Assembly (NCBI GenBank): GCA_036873755.1
Contig: JAVTVY010039318.1
Coordinates: forward strand, 1 to 64,000
Source: Hanleya hanleyi
Taxonomy: Eukaryota; Mollusca; Polyplacophora; Lepidopleurida; Hanleyidae
Length of the DNA stretch: 64,000 bases
Direction of reading: 5' to 3'
The translations under genes and the position numbers were made by a program. Positions 29,961 through 42,628 of the stretch are shown here, piece by piece. Numbering within the stretch: position 1 is the first letter of the stretch; each line of letters begins with the position of its first letter. The notes beneath the pieces were generated by a model. The model worked only from the letters and a program-made list of their open reading frames with translations. It did not search any database and had not been told where the DNA came from.

Positions 29961-30789
29961 CGTCATTAGTGCGTCCATGCGTTAAGACAGGTGCTGGGGA
30001 CGCCTCAAGGGCGTTGTGCACAACTCACTCACTCACTTACCCACTCACTCACTCACCCGCTCATTCACTCACTCACTCACACTCACTCACTCACTCACTT
30101 ACACACACACGCGCATACACTCACATCCACAGGTAACTCTACCAGGTAGCTGGATGGAAAAAAAGACCGTTATCTACTCCAAACGCACTCCATTGCACCT
30201 CCGAAACTCCCGCTTTCGCTACTACACGTACTGATGACGTCACTGTGGATGGACAGGCTCAAAGGTCACTTACGGTCACGTGACCGGAACAGAAAGTTTG
30301 CACCACGGGTACGCGCTCCCAGCTCCAAGAGCTCACATCCAAGAGCTCCGCCTCTCGGGAGATACCACCACCACCGGGGGGGGGGGGCGTTGACGGGCGT
30401 CAACGCCGCGTGTTGGTGGTGGTGGTGTGTGGTAGTGTGTGGTAGTGTGTGGTGGTGGTGTGTGGTAGTGTGTGTGATGGTGATGGTGGAATAACTGGTA
30501 TGTGGTTGTGGTAATATTGGTGTGTGGTGGTATCTGTACAGGGATAGGGATTAACTCGTGTCCCCATCAATCATTCCATATGTATTGGTCGACTAATCAA
30601 ATTTTCGCTACCACTAGTACTGATGACGTCACCAATGACGTCACAGATGACATTAAAATCACTCAAGTCGTGGTCTACACCACGAGAGCTTCAATATGAC
30701 ACCCTACACGACATCTTTGGATGAGATATAGAACCTCAATCACTCAAATATACCCCTGCGCACCCCAGGAATGGCCACTTTACTTACTA

Positions 30790-30864
30790 CACCCCAAATG
30801 CGCAAACAATTATTTCAGGACATGCTACCGTTACAGTATCCTGGCCTGATCGACGAATCTGAAG
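30790..30864 (+). pseudogene. Fragment: C-terminus of the zinc-finger gene
   Basis: QMRKQLFQDMLPLQYPGLIDE matches the last ~20 codons of the zinc-finger genes at 53.8 and 58.4 kb. The open frame 30,771-30,977 continues past the normal stop by mutation. Confidence 0.6.
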
Positions 30865-31370
30865 CCAAAGGCGATTCTGGCCGGATATTAGATTTTCTCA
30901 AACGATGGCTTTTGATTGGACAAGAGCCTACGAGAATTGTAAACATACATAAGGCGACTCCCCCAGCGCGGGTATGATGTACCGGAGGAATATTAAAATG
31001 ATTGATCTCTCATCCTTGTTGTTGTTGTTGTTTTCCTCTCATCTGCCTATATCATGGCGTTAAGTCGTTATGCTAGAGCGTCACTGCATTTCGAAGAATT
31101 AGTGACAATGCCATAGAATATCTAGAAAATCAGAGCTTCTGATATATTTGACCAGGACGTTGAAGGGTTAAGCTTGGCGTTGGCGGGCGTTGCTACAAGA
31201 TGACATCTCACACGACTCATTCGGACAGCGGATGGTCCATTTCTAGACCAAACACCTTCCTTCACACGCTCAAAATGCCCACTTTGGCTACAACTCCTAC
31301 TGATGACGTCACCAATGGCGTCACAGATGAGGTGGACATCCCTCAAATCGTGGTCTATACCACGAAAGCC

Positions 31371-32580
31371 TTTTTATGAGATGACAGCTTGTCCTCATGC
31401 TACCAATAATGCAGACAAGTATAAAGATGAGTTTTGTTGGAAAGTTCTGATTGCGCATGCGTCGTCCATAGGTACATCGAGGTGGATGTATTGGAGTCGA
31501 GGTGGACAAATATTGGTCCGATTGGATCACGGGAGGAGTAGTAGTGAAGCACTCATGGAGGAATATCCGGCTGGATGGGTGTGGCGTGGAATTGACGTCA
31601 TTCAGCGCATGGGCACTAGAATGGCATGGAAATGGATGTTTTGGGGTCGAGGTGGAATAGTGTTGGTCTGATTGGGAAGCGGGATATGTCATTAAAGCAC
31701 TCACGGAGGGGCATCCGACTGAGGGAGCGTTGCGTGTGACTGGCGTCATTTTGCGCATGCGCAGCAGAAAAAGAGCATGGGGATGGAGGTTTTGGTGTAG
31801 AGATGGTTTATCCTTGCTCCTCTTCCTACTGTCGTGAAACTCACCAAGTCTGAATTGAATCGGGTCAACAGTTCTGGAGTTATTGGTCGTACAAGAAATA
31901 TGTAGAGATACAACTGATGAAATACAAGATGGCTCATGGCGGCCATCTTGGATTACACATGTTACTGAAAAGCAATCCCAACTGTCCGTTCATCGATGTC
32001 AAGACACTCTGCAAGTTTAAAGTCGATCGGCTCAATAGTACTGTTTCGGGTTATTGGTCGTAAAGTAAGGTGCAACGGAATAACGGAATGACAGACGCTC
32101 GTGTTTCTAATGACCCCCCCACATACACAATAATATGGCGGGGGACAACAGCCAGTACATGTATTATAGGGTTGTTTGACCACCGATTGGACCATATCTG
32201 TATGAGAGGTTTAATGAACCACCATTATCAGGGTTAATATCACCACAATGTTAACAATGCATACCTGTGGTACCTGCGTGACTGCTGGCCAGACCTTGTT
32301 CACCAGAGGTTTGACTGGAGGGACCTGCTGAAAAAGATAGGTAAACAAATGTAGATTACCGGTGACAAATCGCACTCTAAGGATAGGCCAACCTGATAAA
32401 ACTATTTTGTTAACATCTGGTGACGATCTACCTACGTTTCTGTTCCTATTAGGTTACTAATATTACCAGTTTTATAATACATCCTTTAATAAAGTCGTCA
32501 GATCCGACATTCAGTAGTCTACCGTTGTGTATGAACAATTACCTCGTCCATAATAGACAGATCTAATTCACAAAAGTAAT
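31371..32580. repeat. Copy 2 of the A2 downstream flank, with exon-like segment at 32,265-32,327
   Basis: About 95 percent or more similar by eye to 27,506-28,960. A perfect NRF1-like TGCGCATGCGCA lies at 31,752. The exon-like 63-bp segment on the minus strand is conserved with both splice-like borders. Confidence 0.7.
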
Positions 32581-33089
32581 GACAGGATATATTACACCAG
32601 TTCTACCACCACCACCACCACCACACAAACTACCACACACTACCACACACCACCACCACAAACTACCACACACTAACACACAGCCCCACAACCACCACCA
32701 CAGGGCGTTTGACGCCCGTCAACGCCCGGTGGTGGTGGTAGCTCGCGTGAGGCGGAGCTCTTGGATGGGAGCTCTTGGAGCTCGGAGCGCGCACCCGTGG
32801 TGCACACATCTGGTTTCGGTCACGTGACCGGGAGTGACCTTTGACCCTGCGCATGCGCAGTAACGTTATCAGTACGAGTAGTGGCGAAAGCGGGAGTTTC
32901 AGATGTGGAATGGAGTGCGTTTGGAGTAGATAAAGGCCTTTTTTTCATCCAGCTACCTGGTAGAGTTACCTGTGAATATGAGTGTATGCGCGCGTGTGTG
33001 TAAGTGAGTGAGTGAGTGAGTGAGTGAGTGAGGCGTGCACAACGCCTTTGAGGCGTCCTCAACGGCCGTCTTGACCCATGGGCACTCTA

Positions 33090-33590
33090 ACATCGGTGAT
33101 TGATTAATTGAGTGAGTGAGTGGGATCCGACTGAGGATTTTGGACTTGGACGTATGGAATGCATGACATGTCCTTCAACATCCGATGTGCGGGAAGTGGA
33201 TTTTACATCCGGGACCACATGACCGGAACCGGAAGTTGTCACAAGACAGGTGGCGCCCCGATATTGACCTACTACTTCCAGCAGGGGGCGTCAACTGTCT
33301 TGCGACAATTTCCGGTTCCGGTCACGTGACAGTAAACATGGAAGAACCCGGATGTAAGATCAGGACTCGGATGTAAAACCACAGTACCCGGACGGAAGAC
33401 GGAGGAACGACAGGAAAAACCCACTGGGAAACCCGTATGTTGATAAGGTCCCGGATGTAAAATTCACTGGTCACACACTGGATGTTGAAGGTCAGTACAT
33501 GCATTCGATACGTCCAAGGCCAAAAAACCTCTTTCGGATCCCACTCATTCACTCTCTCACTCACTCACTCACTCGCCGTCATTAGTGCGT
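33090..33590. repeat. Palindromic TGAG/CACT module, copy c
   Basis: Nearly identical to copy b; centre near 33,310. Confidence 0.7.
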
Positions 33591-34499
33591 CCATGCGTTA
33601 AGACAGGTGCTGGGGACGCCTCAAGGGCGTTGTGCACAACTCACTCACTCACTCACTCACTCACCCACTCACTCACTCACCCACTCATTCACTCACTCAC
33701 TCACATTCACTCACTCACTCACTTACACACACGCGCGCATACACTCACGTCCACAGGTAACTCTACCAGGTAGCTGGATGGAAAAAAAGGCCGTTATCTA
33801 CTCCAAACGCACTCCATTGCACCTCCGAAACTCCCGCCTTCGCTACTACACGTACTGATGACGTCACTGCGGATGGACAGGGTCAAAGATCACTTACGGT
33901 CACGTGACCGGAACAGGAAGTTTGCACCACGGGTACGCGCTCCCAGCTCCAAGAGCTCACCACCACACAAACTACCACATACTACCACACACCACCACCA
34001 CACACTACCGCCCACCACCACCACAATCCCCGGGCGTTTGACGCCCGTCAACGCCCGGTGGTGGTGATAGCTTCCGTGAGGGGGAGCTCTTGGATGGGAC
34101 CTCTTGGAGCTCAGAGCGCGCACCCGTGGTGCACACATCTGGTTCCGGTCACGTGACCGGAAGTGTCTTTTGACCCTGCGCATCCCGCAGCGACGTCATC
34201 AGTACGAATAGTAGCGAAAACGTGAGTTTCGGAGGTTCAATGGAGTGCGTTTGAAGATAATGGCCTTTTTTCACCCAGCTAACTGGTAGAGTTACCTGTG
34301 AATGTGAGTGTATGCGCGCGTGTGTGTAAGTGAGAAAGTGAGTGAGTGTGAGTGAGTGAGTGAGGGAATGAGTGAGTGAGTGAGTGAGTGAGTGATTGAA
34401 TGATTGATTGAGTGAATGAGTGAGTGAGTGATTGATTGAGGCGTGCAGAACGCCTTTGAGGCGTCCACACCGCCCGTCTTAAGGCACGAACACACTAAC

Positions 34500-34890
34500 G
34501 TCGGTGATTGAGTGAGTGAGTGAGTGAGTAAGTGGGATCCGACTGAGGATTTTTGGACTCAGACGTATGGAATGCATGTACTGATCTTCAACATCCGATG
34601 TACGGGCAGTGGATTTTACATCCGGGACCACATCCGGTTTCGGTCACGTGACAGTAAACATTGAAGAACCCGGATGTAAGATCAGGACTCGGATGTAAAA
34701 CCACAGTACCCGGATGCAAGACGGAGGAACGACGGGAAAAACCCACTGGGAAACCCGGATGTTGATAAGGTCCCGGATGTCAAATCCACTGGTCACATAC
34801 TGGATGTTGAAGGTCAGTACATGCATTCCATACGTCTAAGGCCAAAAATCCTCAGTCGGGTCCCACTCATTCACTCACAAACTCACTCAC
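34500..34890. repeat. Palindromic TGAG/CACT module, copy d (shortened)
   Basis: Lacks about 90 bp of the centre present in the other copies (the GGTGGCGCCCCGATATTGAC part), but both arms and the CCGGATGTAA motifs are kept. Confidence 0.7.
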
Positions 34891-35699
34891 TCACTGTCGT
34901 GAGTGCGTCCATGCGTTAAGACAGGTGCTGGGGACGCCTCAAGGGAGTTGTGCACGACCCACTCACTCACTCTCTCACTCATTCACTCACTCACATTCAC
35001 TCAGTCACTCACTTACACACACGCGGGCATACACTCACATTCAGAGGTAACTCTATTGGATGGAAAAAAGGCAGTTATCTACTCCAAACGCACTCCATTG
35101 CACCTCCGAAACTCCCGCTTTCGCTACTACACGTTCTGATGACGTCAATGCGGATGGGCAGGCTCAAAGGTCACTTCTGTTGACGTGACCAGAACAAGAA
35201 GTGTGCACCACGGGTACGCGCTCCGAGCTCCAAAAACTCACATCCAAGAGCTCCGCCTCACGGGAGATACCACCACCACCGGGCGTTGACGGGCGTCAAC
35301 GCCGCGTGCTGGTGGTGGTGGTGTGTGGAAGTGTGTGGTAGTGTGTGGTGGTGGTGTGTGGTAGGGTGTGGTAGTGTGTTTGGTGGTGGTGGTGGTGGAA
35401 GAATTGGTATGTGGTGGTGGTAATAGTGGTGTGTGGTGGTGTCTGTACATATAGGGATTAACTCGTGTCGCCCATCAATCCATATGTATTGGTCGACTAA
35501 TCAAATTTTCGCTACCACTAGTACTGATGACGTTACCAATGACGTCACAGATGACATTAAAATCACTCAAGTCGTGGACTACACCACGAGAGCTTCAAGA
35601 TGACACTCTACACGACATCTTCGGATGAGATATAGAACCTCAATCACTCAAACATAGCCCTGCGCACCCCAGGAATGGCCACTTTACTTACTACACCCC

Positions 35700-35766
35700 A
35701 AATGCGCAAACAATTGTTTCAGGACATGCTGCCGTTACAGTACCCTGACCTGGTCGACGAAACTTA
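35700..35766 (+). pseudogene. Fragment: C-terminus of the zinc-finger gene
   Basis: QMRKQLFQDMLPLQYPDLVDE then a stop, equivalent to 25,285-25,360. Confidence 0.55.
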
Positions 35767-37539
35767 AGCCAAAAGCGATTCCTGCCGGAGATTAGACTTT
35801 CTCAAACGATGGCTTCTGATTTGACAAGAGCCTACGAGAATTGTAACATACATAAGGCGACTCCCCCAGCGTGGGTATGATGTACTGGAGGGATATTAAA
35901 ATGATTGATCTCTCATCCTTGTTGTTGTTGTTATTTTTCTCTCATCTGCCTATATCATGGCGTTAAGGCGTTATGCTAGAGCGTCACTGCATTTCGAAGA
36001 ATTAGTGACAATTCCATAGGATATCTAGAAAATCAGAGCTTCTGAGATATTTCACCAGGACGTTGAAGCGTTAAGCTTGGCGTTGGCGGGCGTTGCTACA
36101 AGATGACATCTCACACGACGCATTCGGACAGCGGATGGTCCATTTCTATCCCAAACACCTTCCTTCACACCCTCAAAATGCCCACTTTGGCTACTACTCC
36201 TACTGATGACGTCACCAATGACGTCACAGATTACGTGGACATCCCTCAAATCGTGCTCTATACCACGCAAGCTACAAAATGACACCCCACAGGACGCATT
36301 CGGAACAAGGGTGGTCCCTCTCTACCCCAAACACACCCCCACGCATCCCCCAAAATGACCACTTTACTTACTACAGCCAGCCTGCGTATACACATATTAT
36401 TGAAAACGGACGATACATTAGCCCAGTCGGATGCTCCTCCACGAGAGCTTCAACATAAGACCTCATACGACACCATAGGACAACTACGGGCTCACCTAGA
36501 TCCCAAAACGTCCACCCAGCACTATTTACCCACTACACATGGGCGCAGTGACTGTTTCAAAAAAAATCACCGCTTCGCTACGGCACCGCTCGTCGTATTC
36601 TACGTGGTGAGACGTGAAAAACAAGACCAAACAACCCATATGGCAATGAACATGTGTGAATTGCCCAGTATGGACCTATCCACTGAGCCAATATTGGCCT
36701 AAACACAGACCTAACCGGTACCTTTACTTTCCGAAAAATTTCACCACTTAATTTCTAGATCCCGCTCATCGTGTTCTACGTGGTGAGACATGAAAAACAA
36801 GATAAAAAACTCTACCTAATAGGTCCATGTCCCCCGCTAGCGACACCAGTTATGGTGGATTACATCCATTTACGTGGTGAAACGAGAAAAAACAAGACCA
36901 AACAACCCATAATACCCCCCCCCCCCGCAAATCCCCCCCATACAGGCATTTTCCCGTATAGATGCAAATGTGCGAATAAAGCCCCTATTGTAGGGTAAAG
37001 TACGTGTTCCGCTTTTTATATTTTTTCTGGAGAAACTATTACATGCACCCTCCCATAACTTAGTCCCCGATAAGCCCGGGAACCGATATTACCCCTTTTG
37101 GATAGGGTTGATAGGCGTTTTCCCCTATTTTGGGGTAAATTATAAGCGCCTGGTCCGTCATTCATAATTCAGCCATCGTCCATTACAGAATATCCGCGTC
37201 CATAATCCAAAGACCTATTCCATATTTCATATAACAGTATTAGCACCAAATAAAAAAAACAATCATAGTATACATAAACATAGGCTTTTTTCCTGCAAGA
37301 GAGAAGCGGTCAACAGTTTTCAATGATGCCGGCAAGCCATCATGATGTTCCAAAAATATCAAATCCGTATCGCTGATCAGTATTCTTAATCCATAATATT
37401 CGTTGTAAAGTCGTCATCTAAAGAATGATGTATCTCAGTCACGCTTTGATTGTGACTGTTCATATGAGTACCATGGGGATCTTGAAGTATATGGGTGCAT
37501 ACGGCCCCTAGCCCCGGGTTAAGCGGAATTAGACACAAG

Positions 37540-39925
37540 TTAGGAAACGTAACGCCATAGATCTTGCACGCTACGCTCGTATTTTGCTATCAGCATGCGA
37601 TATGTATCGCCAAATTTAAGAAACTTTGAGTGAAGGCGCTTGGTGGTGTAACCCTGTTTTATAAGTTTCTGCAACAATGTTTTGTGACGTTGATTAAAAT
37701 CGTCACATTTAACACAGGATCTAGCAAATGCTACTAGGTGTGATATGTATACGCCATATGCAGGTCCCACTGGAATATTACTGTTTAGAAAGGGAGAGTT
37801 TACGATATCGAAATTGTAATCATCTCTTTTGTCATACAGTTGACGAGAGAGAAGGCCCGCTTCATTTTTATAGGGATATAGGTCTAAATATTATGTGCCT
37901 GTACGGTTATCTGTAGTTTCCTTCAAATCCAGTGAAGGTGGATATGTATCCTTCACTGCGTCATTTATATAGCGATTATCCACAGCGAGAAGATCGTCTA
38001 TATAGCGTTTGGTGAATGAGAAGGAACGGGCTTTGAATGGATCGGTTTTTGAAAGCGCCTGCATATAGTCATATTCATAAGAGAATAGATATAGGTCAGC
38101 CAATAGGGGTGCACAATTAGTACCCATTGGAATACCTATATGCTGATAATATATTGTGGTGCCAAATTTCAAATAGATATTTTTAATGAGAAATTCAAGC
38201 AACTCTATAAACAAAGAAACATCCCATGAATGATATCTCTTGTGTGTAATAGAGCTAAAGAATGCTTTATGGCTTCCGACATTAATATATCTACGATCAG
38301 TTTTCTTGAACACAGATACTATTAATGAACTTAGACGGTCAATATGGTCTTGATGAGGGATTGTAGTATAGAGAGTCGAGAAATCCCATGTGGATATATG
38401 TCTGTACGGTATGTGACCTTTAGCATCAAGTTCTTCCGTAAGACATGTTGAGTTTTTCAATATCCACATACATTCAACGCCATAGTTTTTACCCCTCAGC
38501 CCATAGGGATGTGAGGTCTTGTCGTTGCCAACATTCAGGAAGCTCTCACCAGCTGACCAAACTTTAGGGAGAGCTTCCTGAATGTTGACTGATGAAATGA
38601 TTAGATTTTCAGATGGCTATGATGATTTCATGATTTTTAATTATACACACAAACTATTCCTACGTGACTAATGAAAACGGGCTGAGGGGTCCACGCACCT
38701 TTTAGGTGCTTGCCTGCAATTCATGTTAGAAATAGTGATACAATACCATTCCCAAAATGCTTTTACCTCCTGAAGGGCCCTCGTCAATAGGTTTGAAGGA
38801 AGTTTGGTGGTGCAGCTTCTAGAACCAGCTATGAATCTAGCTTTGTATGGTGATTTATGCATTTTGGGAGTCCAGTATACTTTTGGTTGGTTGGAAGACA
38901 AATAGCTCTTTCCATGAGAAACGTTTTGTGATTGTTAAATAAATCTTCCAGAGTAAATGCAGTTTGAGAGTAAGTAGACATATTTGATGACGATATGTTT
39001 ACACTGAATTCTTCAACCAGCACCTGGTAATAGTAATATGTACATATGAATATTATATTATTTGGAGCTTTGTCTGCTGGGACTATGACGAATTTACTCT
39101 GGAGATTTGCTAGAACTTCTTGCGAATTGGGGCTTATCAGTACTTGTTTTGCTTGAGGAAGGGTACTTCTGTCAATATGGCGGATTGTGTCAACGACCTT
39201 GCTCTTGGTGAGATCCAGCCAATCAGCGAGTACTGTAGGTTCAACTTGTTCTCGCTTAGACCAATCAATAAAGCACTGTTCCAAAGCAGACGGGCTATCT
39301 TCTGGTCGGCCTTCAGATTTATATTTCTCGGCTCTCTATATTTAGGTCCCTTCATCATGAGTAATCTTAGGTCCTTATCACTCACCGCATCAGGGTCACC
39401 AGTTACAACATGTTTGCATGGTGTATAGATAAAGTTCGACGATTCACAAGCACAACTATAGCCCCCTGACGTGTATAAATTCCAGTCAAACTCCTTGACA
39501 GCATTAGAGTAATTGAATATTTTGGTGGCTATAGATTTAGTATACTTATATGAAATGCAAGGAGGTTCTGTGAACTTAAAATACTTTGATATAGTGTTGC
39601 GTACCTCTGGATCATTCAGGATTCGAGGTAAATTGATAATGTCCAGTCCTTTATCTAAGTAGCCGAGTTTCAAGAAAAGCCGATCTTGGGATGCTTCGAT
39701 TATGTTTACTGGACGATACAACCGCAAATACGCTATATCTTGACATACTTTAGTGATTTTGGGTGGTATTATATTTCCTGAAGACGCAGACCGTTGTATA
39801 TCTCTGGCTATATGATTTAAAGCTCTCAGAGGTAACGCATACAGAACTGTACGTAAGCTATGTGTGCTATTGGATGTGTTAGTTAAACCCACTAAGTAAT
39901 TAAAAGTGATATGATCGCGAATCAT
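37540..39925 (-). pseudogene. Reverse transcriptase (Penelope-like), several frameshifts and an insertion
   Basis: N-terminal region 39,925-39,137: cysteine/histidine-bearing CACESSNFIYTPCKHVVTGD and MKGPKYREPRNI. Next frame: KFVIVPADKAPNNIIFIC and then VYWTPKMHKSPYKARFIAGS. The core RT follows in 38,469-37,891: STWDFSTLYTTIPH, IGIPMGTNCAPLLADLYLF and RYIDDLLAVDN (the YIDD catalytic box). The tail SVQDLWRYVS-stop is in another frame. Frames change near 39,250, 38,900, 38,700 and 37,900, and a ~200-bp insertion (38,491-38,690) interrupts the fingers/palm region. Not functional as it stands. Confidence 0.7.
38491..38690. mobile_element. ~200-bp insertion with TIRs inside the reverse transcriptase gene
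   Basis: ACCCCTCAGCCC at the left end and GGGCTGAGGGGT at the right end are perfect 12-bp inverted repeats. Inside, a perfect 18-bp inverted repeat (AACATTCAGGAAGCTCTC at 38,530 and its complement at 38,569) forms a 21-nt-loop hairpin. Coding similarity stops near one edge and resumes at the other (MWILKNS). No clear target duplication. Confidence 0.5.
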
Positions 39926-40073
39926 CGCACTATTTAACTTTCTCCAACTTCTTACAGGAAACTAAATAAATACAGTTTGTAGTAGAACAACTAAGATCAA
40001 CATACGAGTTTACAGAATATGATTTACCAGTTAACGCAGAACTAAATGACGCTGAAGTATTAAAGAGTGGACA

Positions 40074-40587
40074 CGCCCGAGTGACTTGATAGGCAGACTT
40101 CGATAAGCCCGGGGACCGATATCAGCCCGTTTGGATAGGGTTGACAGGGGTTTTCCCCTATATTAGGGGTAAAGTCCGTGTTCCGCTTTTTATATTTTCG
40201 GGGCAATCCTCAATATACATGCACCCTCCCATGACTTGATGGTCCTGGAGGAGCGCTTCACTTTGACACCTCACTCGACCCAATCGGTCCCCCAGGAACC
40301 CCTCTCGCCCTGAAGAATGCCGAAGATTGCCGTAGAATTTGGGACTACTTTCTGTCCCCGGAGGCTTTTTTGGCCGCATCACCACTAGACCGCATCACCG
40401 CGGAGGAATTCGAGGTCAAAAGTCATATCACCTTGTCTTCCAAGCCGAGGTCAAAATACTGGCTTCTGATTGGCTGTCAAGGCAAAAATTGGAACTCTTC
40501 CGTGTTCGGGGGTAGCTTCTGCTCCCCAATATGCAATTTTTTTAAGTCAAAGGTCAATATGACTTTAAATCCCGTGACTATAATACT
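40074..40587. mobile_element. Right terminus of the duplicated Polinton insertion
   Basis: The sequence from the ~150-bp unit through GAGGTCAAAAGTCATATCACC to ...GACTTTAAATCCCGTGACTATAATACT ends exactly at GACGTG (40,588), then protease sequence. Its outermost base order (complement AGTATTATAGTCAC) is the best preserved terminus of this Polinton subfamily. Confidence 0.7.
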
Positions 40588-40654
40588 GACGTGGAATTGG
40601 AAGAGTCAAGCGTGGCAAGGCCTGAACTGTAGCGTGTGCGGCCAGTACGGCCTG
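40588..40654 (+). pseudogene. Adenain-like protease fragment, third copy, part 1
   Basis: WNWKSQAWQGLNCSVCGQYG matches the cysteine region of the protease (SVCGQY in A1). Unlike the 26.9 kb copy it keeps the catalytic cysteine. The gene is cut here by the 9-kb TA element and resumes at 49,718. Confidence 0.7.
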
Positions 40655-40656
40655 TA

Positions 40657-41370
40657 TGAAGGGCCGTTCGCGCCATAATTCGTCAAAAGCTTACGCGTTA
40701 AACACAAGAACGACGCGCTAAATTTTACAACGTAAACTTGGTAACCAACCAATCATGATTCTGTATTTCTACCGCCAGTATTCAAACTAGTTCATCTTAC
40801 GCGTTAGGTAAGGACACCCACTTTTAACGTGTAACTTTAGACACAACGCAATTTACGTTCAACTGTCCGACGTGTAGCTTCAACTTCACGTAACGTTCCT
40901 GTAGGTCGTCACAACCTTACGATACATGGGCCGTTCACGCCATAAATCGCCAACAATTTACGCGTCACACAATTAACGACGTGCTAAATTTTACAACGTA
41001 AACTTGATGACCAACCAATGATAATTCTGTATTCTTACCGCCAATATTCAAAGTAGTTTATTTTACGCGTCAAATAAGAAATCCACCTTTAACGTGTAAC
41101 TTTAGACACAACGTAATTTACGTTCAACTTGATGACGCGTGACTTCAAGTCCACATGATCTCTAACGCGTAACTTCAAACACAACGCAATCTAAGTGAGC
41201 TTTAGACGTTTCCGGGTTGTACCAGCCAATCCTGTCCTCTCGTGGGAATTTAATCTGTTCTCATTTTGACGTTTGTCATGTACCGGAAATGTTATCTCGA
41301 CGTTTCCGGTATTCAAAACCAATCATTCCCTCCGCGGGAATTTTAAATCGTTCTTGTTTTACGTCATGTC
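40657..41370. repeat. Left TIR of the TA element, with an internal ~267-bp direct repeat
   Basis: GGGCCGTTCGCGCCATAATTCG at 40,661 recurs as GGGCCGTTCACGCCATAAATCG at about 40,928, and both repeats contain ACGCGT-type words and TTTAGACACAACG. The inner part (41,210-41,370) has two inverted GTACCGGAAATG/TTTCCGG segments. All of it is mirrored in the right TIR. Confidence 0.8.
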
Positions 41371-41942
41371 TTTATCCAAACAGATTTCTACCAGTGAAAA
41401 CGACCTCTACCCGAAATGAAACTATCTCTACCGGTTCGTGGAGCGATAAATTGTTAGATGTCCGAGAATCGCATGCCCGTTCAAGGTTAAATAATCGATC
41501 AAGCACCGAAAAGTTCTGTAAACTCCATAGATTAGCGTACCCACAAGAGTATCTAGATTTATAGCACTTGCAAGCTAAAGCTTGATGTCGTTTTATTATT
41601 TATAATTTGGGACACGGGATTGCTATGCCGATTAGGAATATAGACTTCGGGCATATCTGACTGCACATCGGCTGTGTTTGTCGCTTTAATTATAGCTTAT
41701 TGCCCAAGGAACTAAAACAATTAAGCCTCAAAGTCGTCCTGTTTGCTTGAGAAAAGAATTTTAATCAAAATCAATATTCATTTTACAACGATCTCTACCA
41801 TGAGTTTGTGATATGCGTGTTTTCATGTGCTGAAGTTGACAACGATCTCTATCAGCGCTAGTCTTGCGGAAGGCCTACTCTGAGAGTAAGCTAAAGCCAA
41901 TGGGTCTACAAGGAAATATCAATAAGGACAAAATCATATACC
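41371..41942. other. Unique AT-rich sequence inside the TA element
   Basis: No gene, no repeat recognised. ACGATCTCTA(C/T)CA is repeated twice near 41,790-41,860. Confidence 0.4.
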
Positions 41943-42300
41943 AGGTTAGGGCGATCCCGCTTTCTAAAATGGAAGTAAAAGGGGTCCTTTTTGCTCAATA
42001 AATGAGTTTTTATAATGAATTCAACAAAATCCACTTGAAGCGCACACAGACATATATCCCCATCAAATGGTAGCAAAAACCGAAATTGTCACCTGTCTAA
42101 TTTGCAGAATAATAGGCCAAACATTTGTCACACTATTGAAACAACATTGACTAGTTCTTCAAGTGACAAATTAATTATAGGACATGGAGCAATATATAGA
42201 TTGATGCGCCTGGAGTTTTGGAACATTGGTTAACAAGGAATCAAAAGCTATTGAGCAAAAACGGCCTTTTTTACCTTGGTTTTAAACAGAGGGATCTTAC
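41943..42300. mobile_element. MITE-like element, copy 2
   Basis: Inverted counterpart of 3,884-4,230 (see there): CAGGTTAGGGCGATC at the left, GCGCCTGGAGTTTTGGAACATTGG and ATTGAGCAAAAACGGCC near the right. Confidence 0.6.
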
Positions 42301-42628
42301 CAATCTGATTACCTTGAAGGAGGGGAGGGGGGGGGGCGAGAGAACAATGTGCTATCAACGCGCTGATGCTTTTGACAAAAAGATACATTACATAATGGTT
42401 GATTTCCCTGTATTGACGCTTTCAATGTCCTGTCTGGCCTTTCCAATGAGAGGTGTTATCAGGGGAGTTAATGACGTCGCAAATCTCAGAAAACTATGGA
42501 GATAGGGAAACTCAACGTTTTTTACATAAAAAAACAGTAGATCGAAGACCCACACATGAAGAGGAAACAGTTTTTTAAATATCAGCATAGCTCACAGGAT
42601 GGTTTCTGAGTTTGAAGATGGTTTTGTA

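Larger units (their letters stand above)
34400..37139. repeat. Second copy of the 24.0-26.5 kb Polinton-terminus block (segmental duplication)
   Basis: The order of modules and the unique joins of 24,000-26,500 reappear about 10.4 kb further on: TGG-rich repeat (35,310-35,440), zinc-finger gene tail (about 35,700-35,766), ATATCATGGCGTTAAGGCG (35,952), CRE units (36,150-36,280), GAATTGCCCAGTATGGAC (36,657) and the ~150-bp units. The duplication continues across later insertions to 51.5 kb. Confidence 0.7.
37140..40072 (-). mobile_element. Penelope-like retroelement, inserted in Polinton terminus repeats
   Basis: The flanking ~150-bp Polinton units break at GGGGTAAA (37,139) and resume at about 40,074 (CCCGAGTGACTTGATAGG), with roughly 90 bp of the unit missing. 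Inside is a broken minus-strand reverse transcriptase frame (37,540-39,925) followed by a ~400-bp non-coding tail. I see no GIY-YIG endonuclease. The lineage is inferred from the reverse transcriptase motifs only. Confidence 0.6.

Noticed and set aside
30016..35183. Ser/Leu/Thr/His-rich frames through CACT runs
   Set aside because: Translations of the tetranucleotide repeats; they change length with repeat number.
38580..38640. Hammerhead ribozyme suggested by CTGATGA near 38,588, since Penelope-like elements can carry one
   Set aside because: No GAAA core and no matching stems at the right distances, and the word is on the strand opposite to the element's coding strand.
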